Source: Flagellimonas ochracea (lineage in GTDB: Bacteria; Bacteroidota; Bacteroidia; Flavobacteriales; Flavobacteriaceae). From it: a stretch of 64,000 bases of DNA. Of this stretch, positions 9,515 through 18,883 are shown one piece after another; position 1 is the first letter of the stretch; the number at the start of each line of letters is the position of its first letter. Where the stretch lies: assembly GCF_009903685.1 (NCBI RefSeq), contig NZ_JAAABI010000008.1, positions 55,344 to 119,343 of the forward strand, in the 5' to 3' direction. Position numbers and translations under genes: made by a program. The notes under the pieces are model-generated. The model saw nothing but the letters and a program-made list of their open reading frames with translations. It was not told the origin of the DNA and did no database searches.

Positions 9515-10216
9515 CTATTTTCTTTTTTTGTCGAGCAACCATTTGTAAAACTTTGGATCTTGGTAGACTTTTACCCATGATCCATGGCCGACACCAGGAT
9601 AAAGAATAAGCTCGGCTTTTCCGCCGCACTGCTTAAGAGCATCGATCATTTCGGCAGATTTTTTAAATGTAACCACATTGTCCGCATCTCCATGGTAGGC
9701 CCTTATATTCAATTTTTTGGCCTTACAGATATTGTTCACCTTGCCACCACCAGCAATAGGAGCTGCTGCTGCAAACCATTCCGGGAAACGGGTTAAAAGA
9801 TTCCAAGAGCCATATCCACCCATACTATACCCTGTCACATAAATACTATTTAGGTCTACACTGTAATTGTTGGTCACTTCGTGCAAAAGGGCATTGAAAT
9901 CCACATCTTGCCAACTACATCCTGAGGAGCATTTAGGGGCAATAGCTAAAAAAGGGAAATCAATGTTGTTCTTCCTTGCATATTTTAAAGGATGATGTTT
10001 TGTGTTGGACCGATCGCCTCCGTGCAGAAACAATAATACCGGGACTTTGTTGCTTCCATTGTAATTTTTTGGAATTGACAACAAGTATTCCAAATTTTGA
10101 GATTTGAGAACTTTTGTTTCACCCAATGGATCTATTGACAATGGTTTTTGTCCATTTCCCGTGCTTAACGTCAAAAGGAATAGAATAAGCTGGAAAATTT
10201 TGTTTTGGAAGACCAT
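9515..10216 (-). CDS. Exported alpha/beta hydrolase (esterase/depolymerase-like)
   Basis: The start at 10216 (MVFQNKIFQLILFLLTLSTGNGQ) gives a signal peptide; an earlier ATG at 10255 adds residues that would block it. The 233-residue protein has the esterase D/PHB-depolymerase-like fold: LLFLHGGDRSN oxyanion region, nucleophile elbow GYSMGGYGSW, acid in YHGDADNVV, and His in GVGHGSW. Relatives are secreted feruloyl/acetyl esterases and 'prolyl oligopeptidase-like' hydrolases. It is on the same strand as the LytTR pair and the exported protein upstream, with small gaps, but no shared pathway can be read from them. Substrate unknown. Confidence 0.85.
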   Translation of the reverse strand: MVFQNKIFQLILFLLTLSTGNGQKPLSIDPLGETKVLKSQNLEYLLSIPKNYNGSNKVPVLLFLHGGDRSNTKHHPLKYARKNNIDFPFLAIAPKCSSGCSWQDVDFNALLHEVTNNYSVDLNSIYVTGYSMGGYGSWNLLTRFPEWFAAAAPIAGGGKVNNICKAKKLNIRAYHGDADNVVTFKKSAEMIDALKQCGGKAELILYPGVGHGSWVKVYQDPKFYKWLLDKKRK

Positions 10217-10307
10217 TTCTTTAGATACGACAAATAAAAAATCCGAGTTTGGCAATGGTGAGTATTGGTTCGATGCAACTTTTCACACCTCCTTACCGAC
10301 CATCGTG

Positions 10308-11057
10308 TTATTCTTTGGCTGCTTCGTCGTTGAGTTTTTTGGTCAACACGTTATCTGCGTTTTTAAGCCAAAAGAATCCAAGCCATTCACTGTTCCATCT
10401 CGTGCTTAATGCCCTATGACGAGTTTCATTGTCAAACAACTCTTCTGCTTTGTTCAACAGGACCTTAGCAGCCAAAGCCTCCCGAAAGTCGCTATCTGGC
10501 TTTCCGACCATTGATGTTCCAATAAGCACATACACCAAAGGATTTTCAGGATCTTTCTGGAGTGCGGACTTGAGTTTTTCCAAATACTGGATTTTTAGGT
10601 CCGCGATTACACTGTCTCCCTTCTTTGTTCCAATAGCATTTCTAAGCTTGAAGAAATTGACAAAGCCTTGAAGTGCATCAATATCTGATAAAATTTCAGC
10701 ATCTTTTCCTTTGTATCTTTCTTTGGCAATATTTAGTTGCTCCTGAGCCTTGTTCAACAAATCTGATCTAGAAACATCCTTTGGGGTGTCCGGCGTCCTT
10801 CCATACATATTGAAAAGTTGCGTATAGATATAGCAAGCCCAATAGTTGGGAAGCCATTCATTTGTAAATTTTTGACCAACCTGTATATAATGTTCGGCGG
10901 TAAGGTTTTCATCTTCAAATCCAGTGGCTATTTCATGCAGAAAAAGGCCTTTTTTCATCTCGGATTCGAATTGTTTATCAGTGTCATTTCCGTTTTGCTG
11001 GGCGTTTGCCACAAAAAATATAAATAAACCAAGGATAAATAGTGGATTTCGTTGCAT
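10308..11057 (-). CDS. Exported protein with TPR-like helices
   Basis: A 249-residue protein with a signal peptide (MQRNPLFILGLFIFFVANAQ, cleavage after NAQ). The rest is helical with no transmembrane segment; stretches such as LNKAQEQLNIAKERY and LEKLKSALQKDPENPLVYVLIG look like degenerate tetratricopeptide repeats. Such proteins are common and of unknown function in Flavobacteriia. It lies about 90 bp upstream of the hydrolase on the same strand. No enzyme motif is visible. Confidence 0.75.
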   Translation of the reverse strand: MQRNPLFILGLFIFFVANAQQNGNDTDKQFESEMKKGLFLHEIATGFEDENLTAEHYIQVGQKFTNEWLPNYWACYIYTQLFNMYGRTPDTPKDVSRSDLLNKAQEQLNIAKERYKGKDAEILSDIDALQGFVNFFKLRNAIGTKKGDSVIADLKIQYLEKLKSALQKDPENPLVYVLIGTSMVGKPDSDFREALAAKVLLNKAEELFDNETRHRALSTRWNSEWLGFFWLKNADNVLTKKLNDEAAKE

Positions 11058-11476
11058 TGTTATGTTGTTTTAATCATAAAACTAATGCCACCCATTAATG
11101 TTTCTGGGAATAATCAGTGAGCTGTTACATATTTGCTGTAAACTGTAATTGAATATGGGTAAATATCGTTCCGATAAACGATAATCATGTTAAAAGGATG
11201 ACATTGGATTTATTATTAAAAATATTGTTTGATATTTTGTAGTTTTCTTACACCTACTAGAAAAAAATAATGAAGATGGGCAGGTTTCTGATCATTATCT
11301 TTTGCCCAAAGATTACCTTGGGAAAGGAAGAGGCTGGATAAAGAATGGATTGAAATAACAAAATCTTGCCTAATGAATACTTAAAAGCATCGCTATAAGA
11401 GGATTTAGCGAATGAGGAAGCAAATGTTCGATATTGCTTACATTACCAAAGTCAAAAAATAAAAAGTCGCTTACCA
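11058..11476. other. Gene-free stretch with an inverted repeat
   Basis: No coding region was recognised. TATCGTT (11164-11170) and AACGATA (11177-11183) form a perfect 7-bp inverted repeat with a 6-nt spacer about 110 bp upstream of the leftward gene and could be an operator. The remainder is AT-rich without clear signals. Confidence 0.4.
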
Positions 11477-11713
11477 TTGAAAAAATACATGATTGTTGAA
11501 AACTTCAAACCTGATTGTTCCAGCAAGGTTTATCAAAGGCACATTGACAAGGGAAGAATGTTGCCGGATGGTCTATATTACTTACATTCTTGGTTAAATG
11601 AGGACAAGAACGTTTGTTTTCAACTAATGGAAACAAATGATGAGGAGTTAATCGCTATTTGGACGGATAAGTGGAAAGACCTAATTGATTTTGAGGTCTA
11701 CCCGATTATTTAA
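11477..11713 (+). CDS. DUF3303-like small protein
   Basis: A 78-residue soluble protein. YMIVENFKPDCSSKVYQRHIDKGRMLPDGLYYLHSW..., followed by CFQLMETND and a closing W...F.V.PII, fits the short DUF3303 family (ferredoxin-like alpha/beta barrel, function unknown). The frame opens with TTG at 11477; the first ATG is at 11489 and would remove MKKY, so the TTG start, which gives the usual family length, is mildly preferred. It stands alone with gaps of over 180 bp on both sides. Confidence 0.7.
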   Translation: MKKYMIVENFKPDCSSKVYQRHIDKGRMLPDGLYYLHSWLNEDKNVCFQLMETNDEELIAIWTDKWKDLIDFEVYPII

Positions 11714-11899
11714 AGAGTTCATATCAAGAATCATCGAAAATTACACATAACGAGGAATATTGATGGTATAAAATAACATGAGCTGTGATAAAAAATTGAG
11801 TGGGAGATTGGTAGAAGGTGAATAATCAATACCTTGAATGGGAAGGTTGATTTGAAATAGTGGACCAGTTATTTAAAATTAGGAATTTAATCGAACCTT

Positions 11900-13339
11900 A
11901 TGAGCCAAGCTTCAGTGACGGAACAACCAACTAACTACCAAAAAGTACGTTGGATAAAGCGAATTGTCACCCTGGTATTTGGCATTATAATCTGGCACCT
12001 TCCCATTCCATGGGATTTATCACCTGACGCATGGCATTTGTTTGCCATTTTTATAACGGCCATTGTTGGCGTGTTGATAGATGCACTTTCAATCTTTACT
12101 GCATCCGTCCTCGCTTTGGTAGCAGTGGTCCTATGCCGGGTCCTTACTCCTGAACAAGCTTTTTCAGGATTCTCAGAAAGCTTTATATTGCTCATTTTGG
12201 CGGCTTTTTTAGTCGCAAAAGGAGTCATTAAGTCGGGATTGGGAAGGCGAATCGCCTTTTTACTAATTCGCCGATTTGGTAAATCCACCCTAAATCTGGG
12301 ATATTGCATTGTGGCCACGGATACACTCTTGGGACCTGCTATTCCAAGTAATACGGCAAGATCGGGAATTCTTTATCCCATAGCCCATGCATTGTCCTTG
12401 GACACTGAATCTTTACCCACACCAGATAGTAGAAAGAAAACAGGAAGTTATCTTATGATGACCGCCATATCAGGACACACCATAAGTTCAGCATTATGGT
12501 TCACCGGTATGGCGGCCAATCCTGTGGGAGCGGGAATTGCTTCCCAATTTGGGGTAAACATGAACTTTGGGAATTGGGTCTTTGTGGCTTCGGTTCCCTG
12601 CCTTATTGCCCTTATTGCAATACCCTTTGTATTATACAAACTCTTTCCGCCAGAAAACAAATACACTCCAGAAGCTCCTGAAATGGCCAGGAATGCACTG
12701 CAAGAGATGGGGCCCATGGGCAAGCAAGAATGGATTATGGGCATTACATTTTTTGGAATGATTCTGCTTTGGGCTTTTTCCCCAGTTTTGAATTTAAACC
12801 TGGCTATTGTTGCTTTTCTTGGATTATCGATATTGATATTGGCCAATGTGTACACACTTGAGGATATTCGACAAGGTGCTGGAGATGCACTTGAAACCTA
12901 TATTTGGTTTGCAATTTTATATATGATGAGCACTGCACTGAATGATATGGGCTTTATGAAAACCCTAGGTGCTCAAATAGCTGCCCACATCAGTGAATTT
13001 AATTGGGTTACGGTATATATCCTCCTTACCGTACTGTATGTTGTGATCCACTATCTTTTTGTCAGTCAAACAGCACAATTGCTGGCTTTGTATGCTGTTT
13101 TTTTACAAGTGGCTGTAAATGCCCAAGTACCTGCTGCACTCATGGCTTTTATGCTATCTTTCGCTACCAATTATTTTGCAGTCATTACGCCCCAGGCTTC
13201 CAGTTCAAATGTTTTGTTTGCTGGAAGCGGCTATTTACTATCAGAAGATATTTATAAACAAGGGGCGATTGTCACAGTTTTGAATATGGTAATCTTCCTT
13301 CTTGCAACACCTTGGATCATGTGGTCCTCATCATTATAA
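11900..13339 (+). CDS. DASS-family anion:sodium symporter (2-oxoglutarate/malate translocator type)
   Basis: A 479-residue inner-membrane protein with about a dozen hydrophobic helices. Family signs include the first re-entrant loop motif PAIPSNTARSG after helix 4-5, the SGHTISSALWFTGMAANP loop, and the C-terminal ITPQASSSNVLFAGSGYL loop that corresponds to the second SNT-type hairpin. Members move dicarboxylates such as malate, succinate or 2-oxoglutarate with sodium or by exchange. It converges with the NtrY-like kinase gene (24-bp gap) and shows no operon partners. The substrate cannot be fixed from sequence. Confidence 0.9.
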   Translation: MSQASVTEQPTNYQKVRWIKRIVTLVFGIIIWHLPIPWDLSPDAWHLFAIFITAIVGVLIDALSIFTASVLALVAVVLCRVLTPEQAFSGFSESFILLILAAFLVAKGVIKSGLGRRIAFLLIRRFGKSTLNLGYCIVATDTLLGPAIPSNTARSGILYPIAHALSLDTESLPTPDSRKKTGSYLMMTAISGHTISSALWFTGMAANPVGAGIASQFGVNMNFGNWVFVASVPCLIALIAIPFVLYKLFPPENKYTPEAPEMARNALQEMGPMGKQEWIMGITFFGMILLWAFSPVLNLNLAIVAFLGLSILILANVYTLEDIRQGAGDALETYIWFAILYMMSTALNDMGFMKTLGAQIAAHISEFNWVTVYILLTVLYVVIHYLFVSQTAQLLALYAVFLQVAVNAQVPAALMAFMLSFATNYFAVITPQASSSNVLFAGSGYLLSEDIYKQGAIVTVLNMVIFLLATPWIMWSSSL

Positions 13340-13362
13340 CAGCACTAATTACTCGTAGCTCT

Positions 13363-14709
13363 TTAGAAGCTTAAAACAAATGCGGTATTGCTAAAAGGTT
13401 TTGAATGAGCCGTGATATTTCCACCATGTAAATGCATTATTTGTTTTGAAAGGCTTAAGCCTATACCCGTGCCTTTGGCTTTTGTGGTAAAAAAGGGAAC
13501 AAATATGTCCTCAACTATTTCTTCAGGAATTCCTGGACCATTATCGGAAACCTCGATATACTTTTGGCCAGAATTGCCAACAAATGCCGTTACCTGTACT
13601 TTGGCCATTTTGGTGCCCTCAAGGGAATGAATCGCATTTTTCACCAAGTTTACCAATACCTGGGTTATTTGCTTTTCGTCAATAAAAAGCTCTAAATCTG
13701 CTGGTTTTGAAGTCCATGTGATTTTGATATCCTCTTCCGCGCTTCTCTGTGTGAGCACCTCAACTTTTTCGAATAGTTTTTTAGCACTTACCAATGCTCT
13801 GTCCGGTTTGGGTACATTGAGAAAACTACGGTAGGATTGTACAAACTCCATAAGGTCATTGCCCTGCTCACTTATTACCTCCAGCCCTTTTACGGTATTT
13901 TTAATCTTGTCTTCGGTAAGCTCTTTCACCCCAACCAGTTGCCCATATTTGCTAAAATATTTTAAGATGGATTCTGATATAGAGGTAATCGGCGTAATTG
14001 TATTCATGATTTCATGGGTCAATACGCGTATTAAACGGACCCAAGAATCGGTTTCTTTTTCATCAAGCTCCCTATGGATATCTTGCACCACGACCAAGAG
14101 CAAATCTTGTCCGTCCAATTGCAGTGGGGTAGACTTAAGGGCCAGTTGTATTTGTTCTCGCTCATTGGTCAACTGCACTAGTTTTCTATCAAACGGTTCC
14201 ATCGAAGCAAAAATCTGGTACAATTGATCATCAATTTGGCTTAACTGCTTAATGTGGTTTAAGGGTTTGTAATTAAGTAGATTTTCCAAGGTGGGATTTG
14301 AGAAAAGTATGTGACCCTTCTTGTTAAATGTCATAATGCCGATATTGGCCTGCTTCATTATCTCTTGATAATAGCGTTCCCTAATTTGTAATTGCAGGTG
14401 TACTTCTTGAATCAACCCGTTTACCCTGTTCAAACTTTGGTTAAGTTCTTTGAAGGATTTTATGGAAACCTTTTCAGGAAACCGAAGGGTAAAATCCTCG
14501 TTTTTAATGGCATCAAAAAAGTAAGCGATTTTACGATTGGTGCTATTGATGAAAGAAATCAAAGAATACGTTTGAATAACAAAAAACAATACCAGCATAG
14601 CAGTGATGATGTACTGTCCTTTTACCAATGCCCAGGCAAGGGTCAATGCTGTGGCAGCTATGAGCAAAACCCTAAAAATAAGCTTCAAGTAGAAATTTCT
14701 GCTGGCCAT
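13363..14709 (-). CDS. NtrY-like sensor histidine kinase
   Basis: A 448-residue kinase with two N-terminal membrane helices (about 10-28 and 33-52) and almost no periplasmic loop, then a HAMP-like/PAS linker (ANIGIMTFNKKGHILFSNP is PAS-like). HisKA is LTHEIMNTITPI, where HE-x-x-N is an NtrY/NtrB-type H box; N box NLVKNAIHSL, G1 DNGPGI, F box FFTTK, G2 GTGIGLSLS. Its ATG overlaps the stop of the NtrC-type gene (TAATG), so the pair is translationally coupled. Likely function is phosphorylation of that regulator in response to an envelope or intracellular cue linked to the adjacent exporter (inference). Confidence 0.93.
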   Translation of the reverse strand: MASRNFYLKLIFRVLLIAATALTLAWALVKGQYIITAMLVLFFVIQTYSLISFINSTNRKIAYFFDAIKNEDFTLRFPEKVSIKSFKELNQSLNRVNGLIQEVHLQLQIRERYYQEIMKQANIGIMTFNKKGHILFSNPTLENLLNYKPLNHIKQLSQIDDQLYQIFASMEPFDRKLVQLTNEREQIQLALKSTPLQLDGQDLLLVVVQDIHRELDEKETDSWVRLIRVLTHEIMNTITPITSISESILKYFSKYGQLVGVKELTEDKIKNTVKGLEVISEQGNDLMEFVQSYRSFLNVPKPDRALVSAKKLFEKVEVLTQRSAEEDIKITWTSKPADLELFIDEKQITQVLVNLVKNAIHSLEGTKMAKVQVTAFVGNSGQKYIEVSDNGPGIPEEIVEDIFVPFFTTKAKGTGIGLSLSKQIMHLHGGNITAHSKPFSNTAFVLSF

Positions 14710-16073
14710 TAGGATTTTAATTTCTTCATTTTGTTGTAAAGGGTCTGCCTTGAAACCCCAAGTTGTTCTGCGGCAGCGCTGTAGTTTCCATCATGTTGCT
14801 CCAAGGCACGGGATATCATTTCTTTTTCCATCTCGTCCAAGGTGGTGGGCCCCATGTTCAGTGAAGCTACGTTTTTGGAAATCAGCAAAAAGTCTTCCGG
14901 TTTCAAAATGCTTCCCTCACTCAAAATAACAGCCCTTTCAATAATGTGGTGCAGTTCACGAACATTGCCCGGCCAAGCATATCGCATCAATTTTTCTTGC
15001 GCTGCATTGTTAATTCTCAGGTTGGGTTTATCATATTTGTTCCCAAATCTTTTCAAATAAAAATCGGACAAAATCAGAACATCTTCGTCCCTATCCCGTA
15101 GGGGAGGAATTTCTAAATGGATGGTGTTTATGCGGTATAATAAGTCTTCCCGGAAAAGACCATCGGCAACCATTTGTTCCAGATTACAGTTGGTTGCGCA
15201 AATCAAACGAATATCAACAGGAACCGTCTTGTTCGATCCTACCCGGACTATCGTTCTATTCTGTATGGCAGAAAGTAGCTTTGCCTGGGTTTGGAGAGAA
15301 AGATTTCCTATTTCATCTAAAAACAGGGTTCCTTTATTAGCGGCTTCAAATTTTCCGATTCTGTCATTTTTGGCATCGGTAAAGGACCCCTTTACGTGTC
15401 CAAACAATTCGCTTTCAAATAGATTCTCCGAAATCGAACCCATATCGACCCCAATGAAAACCTCATCTTTTCGTTTTGAAGTTCTGTGCAGTTCACGGGC
15501 TATCAATTCCTTACCTGTTCCGTTTTCTCCGGTAATCAATACATTTACATCGGTTTTAGCCACTTTTCTGGTAAGGTTCAATATACTGTTCAATGCTTTT
15601 GAATTGCCGATGATGTAATTCTTATCTTCATTGATGACCTGCTTTAAGCCACTTTCTTTTTTTTGTAGACTACGTATTTCCTGTCTTGATTTTCGTAGCT
15701 CATAGGCCGACTTAACGGTGGCCAAAAGCTTATCATTGTTCCAAGGTTTTAGAATGAAGTCTGCAGCCCCTTCTTTAAGAGCCTCCACTGCCAGATCAAC
15801 AGCCCCGTAGGCTGTCATCATGACCACGGAAGTGTTAGGAGCCTTTTTCTTGATTTCCCTTAACCAAAATAGACCTTCATTTCCTGTATTGACTCCTGCC
15901 GAGAAGTTCATGTCAAGAAGAATAATGTCAAACGAATCTAGATTCGGAAATGATGAAATCTGATTTGGATTGAAAACTGTTTCAACACTTTTGTATTCGA
16001 ATTGTAACAGAATCTCAAGAGCGCTGAGCACACTTTTATTATCGTCAACAACTAATACTTTGGCATCGGTCAT
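14709..16073 (-). CDS. NtrC-type sigma-54-dependent response regulator
   Basis: The start MTDAKVLVVDDNKS at 16073 gives 454 residues (an ATG at 16094 would add seven). Receiver domain 1-120 with VDDN and LLDMNF; AAA+ domain with Walker A GENGTGKE, Walker B GTLFLDEIGN and sensor region ICATNCNLEQM; Fis-type HTH at the C-terminus (YSAAAEQLGVSRQTLYNKM). The sigma-54 contact loop reads GSFTDA, not the usual GAFTGA. It is divergent from the TolC/ABC operon and probably binds the palindrome in the gap between them. Confidence 0.93.
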   Translation of the reverse strand: MTDAKVLVVDDNKSVLSALEILLQFEYKSVETVFNPNQISSFPNLDSFDIILLDMNFSAGVNTGNEGLFWLREIKKKAPNTSVVMMTAYGAVDLAVEALKEGAADFILKPWNNDKLLATVKSAYELRKSRQEIRSLQKKESGLKQVINEDKNYIIGNSKALNSILNLTRKVAKTDVNVLITGENGTGKELIARELHRTSKRKDEVFIGVDMGSISENLFESELFGHVKGSFTDAKNDRIGKFEAANKGTLFLDEIGNLSLQTQAKLLSAIQNRTIVRVGSNKTVPVDIRLICATNCNLEQMVADGLFREDLLYRINTIHLEIPPLRDRDEDVLILSDFYLKRFGNKYDKPNLRINNAAQEKLMRYAWPGNVRELHHIIERAVILSEGSILKPEDFLLISKNVASLNMGPTTLDEMEKEMISRALEQHDGNYSAAAEQLGVSRQTLYNKMKKLKS

Positions 16074-16130
16074 ATCTCTTGAACTATTAAGCACTAATCT
16101 ACAAATAAGAAATCCAGAAATTCAACAAGG

Positions 16131-16147
16131 TGTCAAATTATTTGACA
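16131..16147. promoter_or_regulatory. 17-bp palindrome, probable NtrC-type enhancer site
   Basis: TGTCAAATTATTTGACA is a perfect inverted repeat (7-bp arms, TTA centre) in the divergent gap, 57 bp from the regulator start and about 100 bp upstream of a sigma-54-like promoter. That spacing suits an upstream activating sequence for the adjacent NtrC-type protein. Binding is inferred. Confidence 0.6.
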
Positions 16148-16232
16148 TTTTTTGTATAAATATTTTACACATAATTTTTATAAATGCGTTAATAATCTTT
16201 TTAAAATACTGAAAATAAGCACTATATAAATA

Positions 16233-16248
16233 TGGCACAACAATGGTT
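16233..16248 (+). promoter_or_regulatory. Sigma-54-like promoter of the efflux operon
   Basis: TGGCACA-ACAA-TGGTT matches the -24 box exactly (GG at 16234-16235) and keeps the -12 G (16246) but has T instead of the following C. Transcription would start near 16259, before ATG 16273, which decides the start of the TolC gene. Confidence 0.45.
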
Positions 16249-16272
16249 TACATTTTGGCACAGTATATAAAC

Positions 16273-17616
16273 ATGCGCTTAAGAAAACACATCTCAACTC
16301 TGATTTTACTGCTTTCAGTTTCCGCTTTTTCACAAAAGCTTTGGACTTTGGAAGAATGTATTAGCCATGCCATCGAGAACAATCTTCAACTGAATGATTT
16401 TGGATTTACTACAGAAGCTAATCATGAGACCTATCGGCAATCTGTGAGAAATCTTTTGCCAATTGTAAACGGTTTTGCCGATTATTCCATCAATTTTGGT
16501 CGGTCCATTAACCCAGAGGACAACAGTTTTGTGAATACCGAGTTCTTTTCCAACAACTATTCCATACAATCTTCTTTTGATTTATTTCAAGGTTTCCAAA
16601 AGATTAATGGTATCAAGGCCTCTAAGTTTTTGTACAAGGCGGCCATTGCGGAAAATCTGCAGCAGAAATACCTTTTGGCCTTTCGAGTGATGTCCGCGTA
16701 CTACGATATTTTGTTTGTGGAAGGGCTTATTGAGATTTCAAAAGAACAAGTGGAAATTTCACAGACCAACTATAATCTTGTAGAAAGACAAGTTGAATTG
16801 GGGGTTATGGCAGGGGCCGACCTATATGAAGCAGAGTCATTGCTTCTGGCCGACAAACTATCGCTTACCCAAAACGAAAACCGATTGCAGGCGGCCAAGC
16901 TTACATTGCTCCAGATAATGAACATACCCAATGAAAGTGACATTCTGTTGATGCCGGAATTGATACCCCAACCCGAAATCGCAAATGAGGAGCCCATTCT
17001 CTCAGACTCCATTTTCATTAAAGCAAAAGGTTTTATGCCCTCCATTAAGGCGCAAAAGTTTAGGGTAAAAGCAGCAAAAAAACAATTGGCCGTAGCCAGG
17101 GGTGGTCTTTATCCTTCCCTAAGGGTGCAGGGCAGTATTGGAACGGGCTATTTTGAGACCATAACAGATACCTTGGGAGTAACGATACCTTTCAGAGATC
17201 AGTTCCGGGATAATACCTTTAAATTTATTGGAGCATCTATCAATGTGCCAATTTTTAACGCTTGGGCTTCAAGATCACGAATAAAACAACAAAAAATTGC
17301 CCTTGATAGAGCTAAGAACAACGCCAAGATACAGGAGCAAGAGTTATATCAAATCATTCAACAATTGGTGCAAGAAAACAATGCACTTATGGCTGAGGTG
17401 ACACAAACCGAAAAAAGGGAAGTCTCTCAAGAAACAGCATTCAAGATTGCACAAAAAAGGTATGAAAAAGGAATGATCAATGCCATAACACTTGGGCAGG
17501 CAAAAAATTTGTTCGCTACGGCGCAAAATGAAAATTTACAGGCACTATTAAGACTCAGGGTTAACATAAGTACCTTGGATTTCTATAAAGGCTTGCCAAT
17601 TTTTAACATCAATTAG
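16273..17616 (+). CDS. TolC-family outer-membrane efflux protein
   Basis: A 447-residue protein from ATG 16273 (MRLRKHISTLILLLSVSAFSQ, signal peptide); the in-frame ATG at 16243 lies inside the presumed promoter and is rejected. Two OEP repeats are visible: W.LEECI..AIENNLQL..., long coiled helices (EGLIEISKEQVEISQTNYNLVERQVELG), and the second-half KRYEKGMINAITLGQAKN that follows the usual Y..G.....L.QA pattern. It forms the outer-membrane channel for the adaptor and ABC parts encoded immediately downstream (3-bp gap). First gene of the probable sigma-54-controlled operon. Confidence 0.93.
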   Translation: MRLRKHISTLILLLSVSAFSQKLWTLEECISHAIENNLQLNDFGFTTEANHETYRQSVRNLLPIVNGFADYSINFGRSINPEDNSFVNTEFFSNNYSIQSSFDLFQGFQKINGIKASKFLYKAAIAENLQQKYLLAFRVMSAYYDILFVEGLIEISKEQVEISQTNYNLVERQVELGVMAGADLYEAESLLLADKLSLTQNENRLQAAKLTLLQIMNIPNESDILLMPELIPQPEIANEEPILSDSIFIKAKGFMPSIKAQKFRVKAAKKQLAVARGGLYPSLRVQGSIGTGYFETITDTLGVTIPFRDQFRDNTFKFIGASINVPIFNAWASRSRIKQQKIALDRAKNNAKIQEQELYQIIQQLVQENNALMAEVTQTEKREVSQETAFKIAQKRYEKGMINAITLGQAKNLFATAQNENLQALLRLRVNISTLDFYKGLPIFNIN

Positions 17617-17619
17617 AAA

Positions 17620-18870
17620 ATGGATATACAATTAGAAAAAAGAAAAGGATTGCGCCCAAAACACTATGGATATATAGCGCTGGGAGCTTTGATATTGTTC
17701 GTGGGATGGAAATTGTTGTTCGCCAATTCAATCTCCACGTTTAGAACTGAAAAGGACAAATTATCCATTGCCACGGTGATCGATGGCAAGTTCGATGATT
17801 ATATCACCATAAATGGTTCTGTAGCTCCTATTTCCACTATTTATATGGATGCTTATGAAGGTGGCAGGGTTAGCGAAAAACTAGTAGAAGAGGGAGCGAT
17901 GGTGCAGCAAGGGGACATTATTCTGAAACTGGAAAACATGAACCTTTACGAGCAGATTTTGGCCAGCGAGAGCAACCTCGCCCTAAAACAAAATGATCTG
18001 CGTTCCACGCGTCTAACATTTGATTCCAGACAGGTAGAAGGGCGTAGAACCTTGGCAACCACTAGTACCGATTTACAGCGTTTAAAGCGGAACTTTGAAC
18101 AGAACAAAGCCCTTTACGAGGACGAATTGATTTCAAGAGAAGCGTATCTGACCTCCAAAGAAAACTATGAACTGGCTCAAAAACAATATGAAATTGTAAA
18201 ACTGCAGACCGAACAGGACGATGCGCTCAGAAAAACTTCATTATCAGGACTGGACACAGACCTTGAGCGAATGAAAAAAACACTTTCCATGGTGTATCAA
18301 CGACTGGACCATCTTAACGTAAGGGCTCCAGCGGATGGACAATTGGGTTTTTTGGATGCCGAAATCGGTCAAAACATAGCGCAAGGACAACGCATCGGCC
18401 AAATTAACGTGTTGACAGATTTTAAAATCGAGGCGGCTATTGATGAACATTATATCGACCGTGTCAAGCGTGATTTAACTGCATTGCTGGAACGAAATGA
18501 TTCCATCTATCCACTTCGTGTCCGCAAAGTATATCCGGAAGTCAGAAATGGTAGGTTTCAAGTTGATCTGGTATTTACAGAAAGCAAACCAGAAACTATA
18601 AGAACCGGACAAACCTACAATATCAAATTACAATTGGGTGCTTCAAACGATGCGCTCCTTTTACCAAAGGGGGGATTCTTTCAAAGTACCGGAGGACAGT
18701 GGGTGTTCGTAGTTGACGAAAATGGCGCGGAAGCGCTAAAGCGTGATATACGCATAGGAAAGCAAAACTCAAGATACTATGAGGTTTTAGAGGGCTTGGA
18801 ACCTGGCGAAAAAGTAATAACCAGTAACTACGACAGTTTTGGACAAGCGCAACGAATTGTGTTAAAATAA
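17620..18870 (+). CDS. HlyD/MacA-type periplasmic adaptor
   Basis: A 416-residue membrane-fusion protein: one N-terminal membrane helix (about 18-35, IALGALILFVGWKLLF), a split lipoyl-like half (GGRVSEKLVEEGAMVQQGDIILKLEN), a long coiled-coil hairpin (about 110-230), the second lipoyl half (VRAPADGQLGFLDAEIGQNIAQGQRIGQI) and a beta-barrel/MP-proximal tail (DALLLPKGGFFQSTGGQWVFVVDENG). It joins the TolC channel to the inner-membrane permeases. Tight spacing on both sides supports co-transcription. Confidence 0.93.
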   Translation: MDIQLEKRKGLRPKHYGYIALGALILFVGWKLLFANSISTFRTEKDKLSIATVIDGKFDDYITINGSVAPISTIYMDAYEGGRVSEKLVEEGAMVQQGDIILKLENMNLYEQILASESNLALKQNDLRSTRLTFDSRQVEGRRTLATTSTDLQRLKRNFEQNKALYEDELISREAYLTSKENYELAQKQYEIVKLQTEQDDALRKTSLSGLDTDLERMKKTLSMVYQRLDHLNVRAPADGQLGFLDAEIGQNIAQGQRIGQINVLTDFKIEAAIDEHYIDRVKRDLTALLERNDSIYPLRVRKVYPEVRNGRFQVDLVFTESKPETIRTGQTYNIKLQLGASNDALLLPKGGFFQSTGGQWVFVVDENGAEALKRDIRIGKQNSRYYEVLEGLEPGEKVITSNYDSFGQAQRIVLK

Positions 18871-18883
18871 AATCAATCAAAAA

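Noticed and set aside
16243..16272. Earlier ATG as start of the TolC-family gene
   Set aside because: It overlaps the sigma-54-like promoter and precedes the expected transcription start; the next ATG opens a proper signal peptide.
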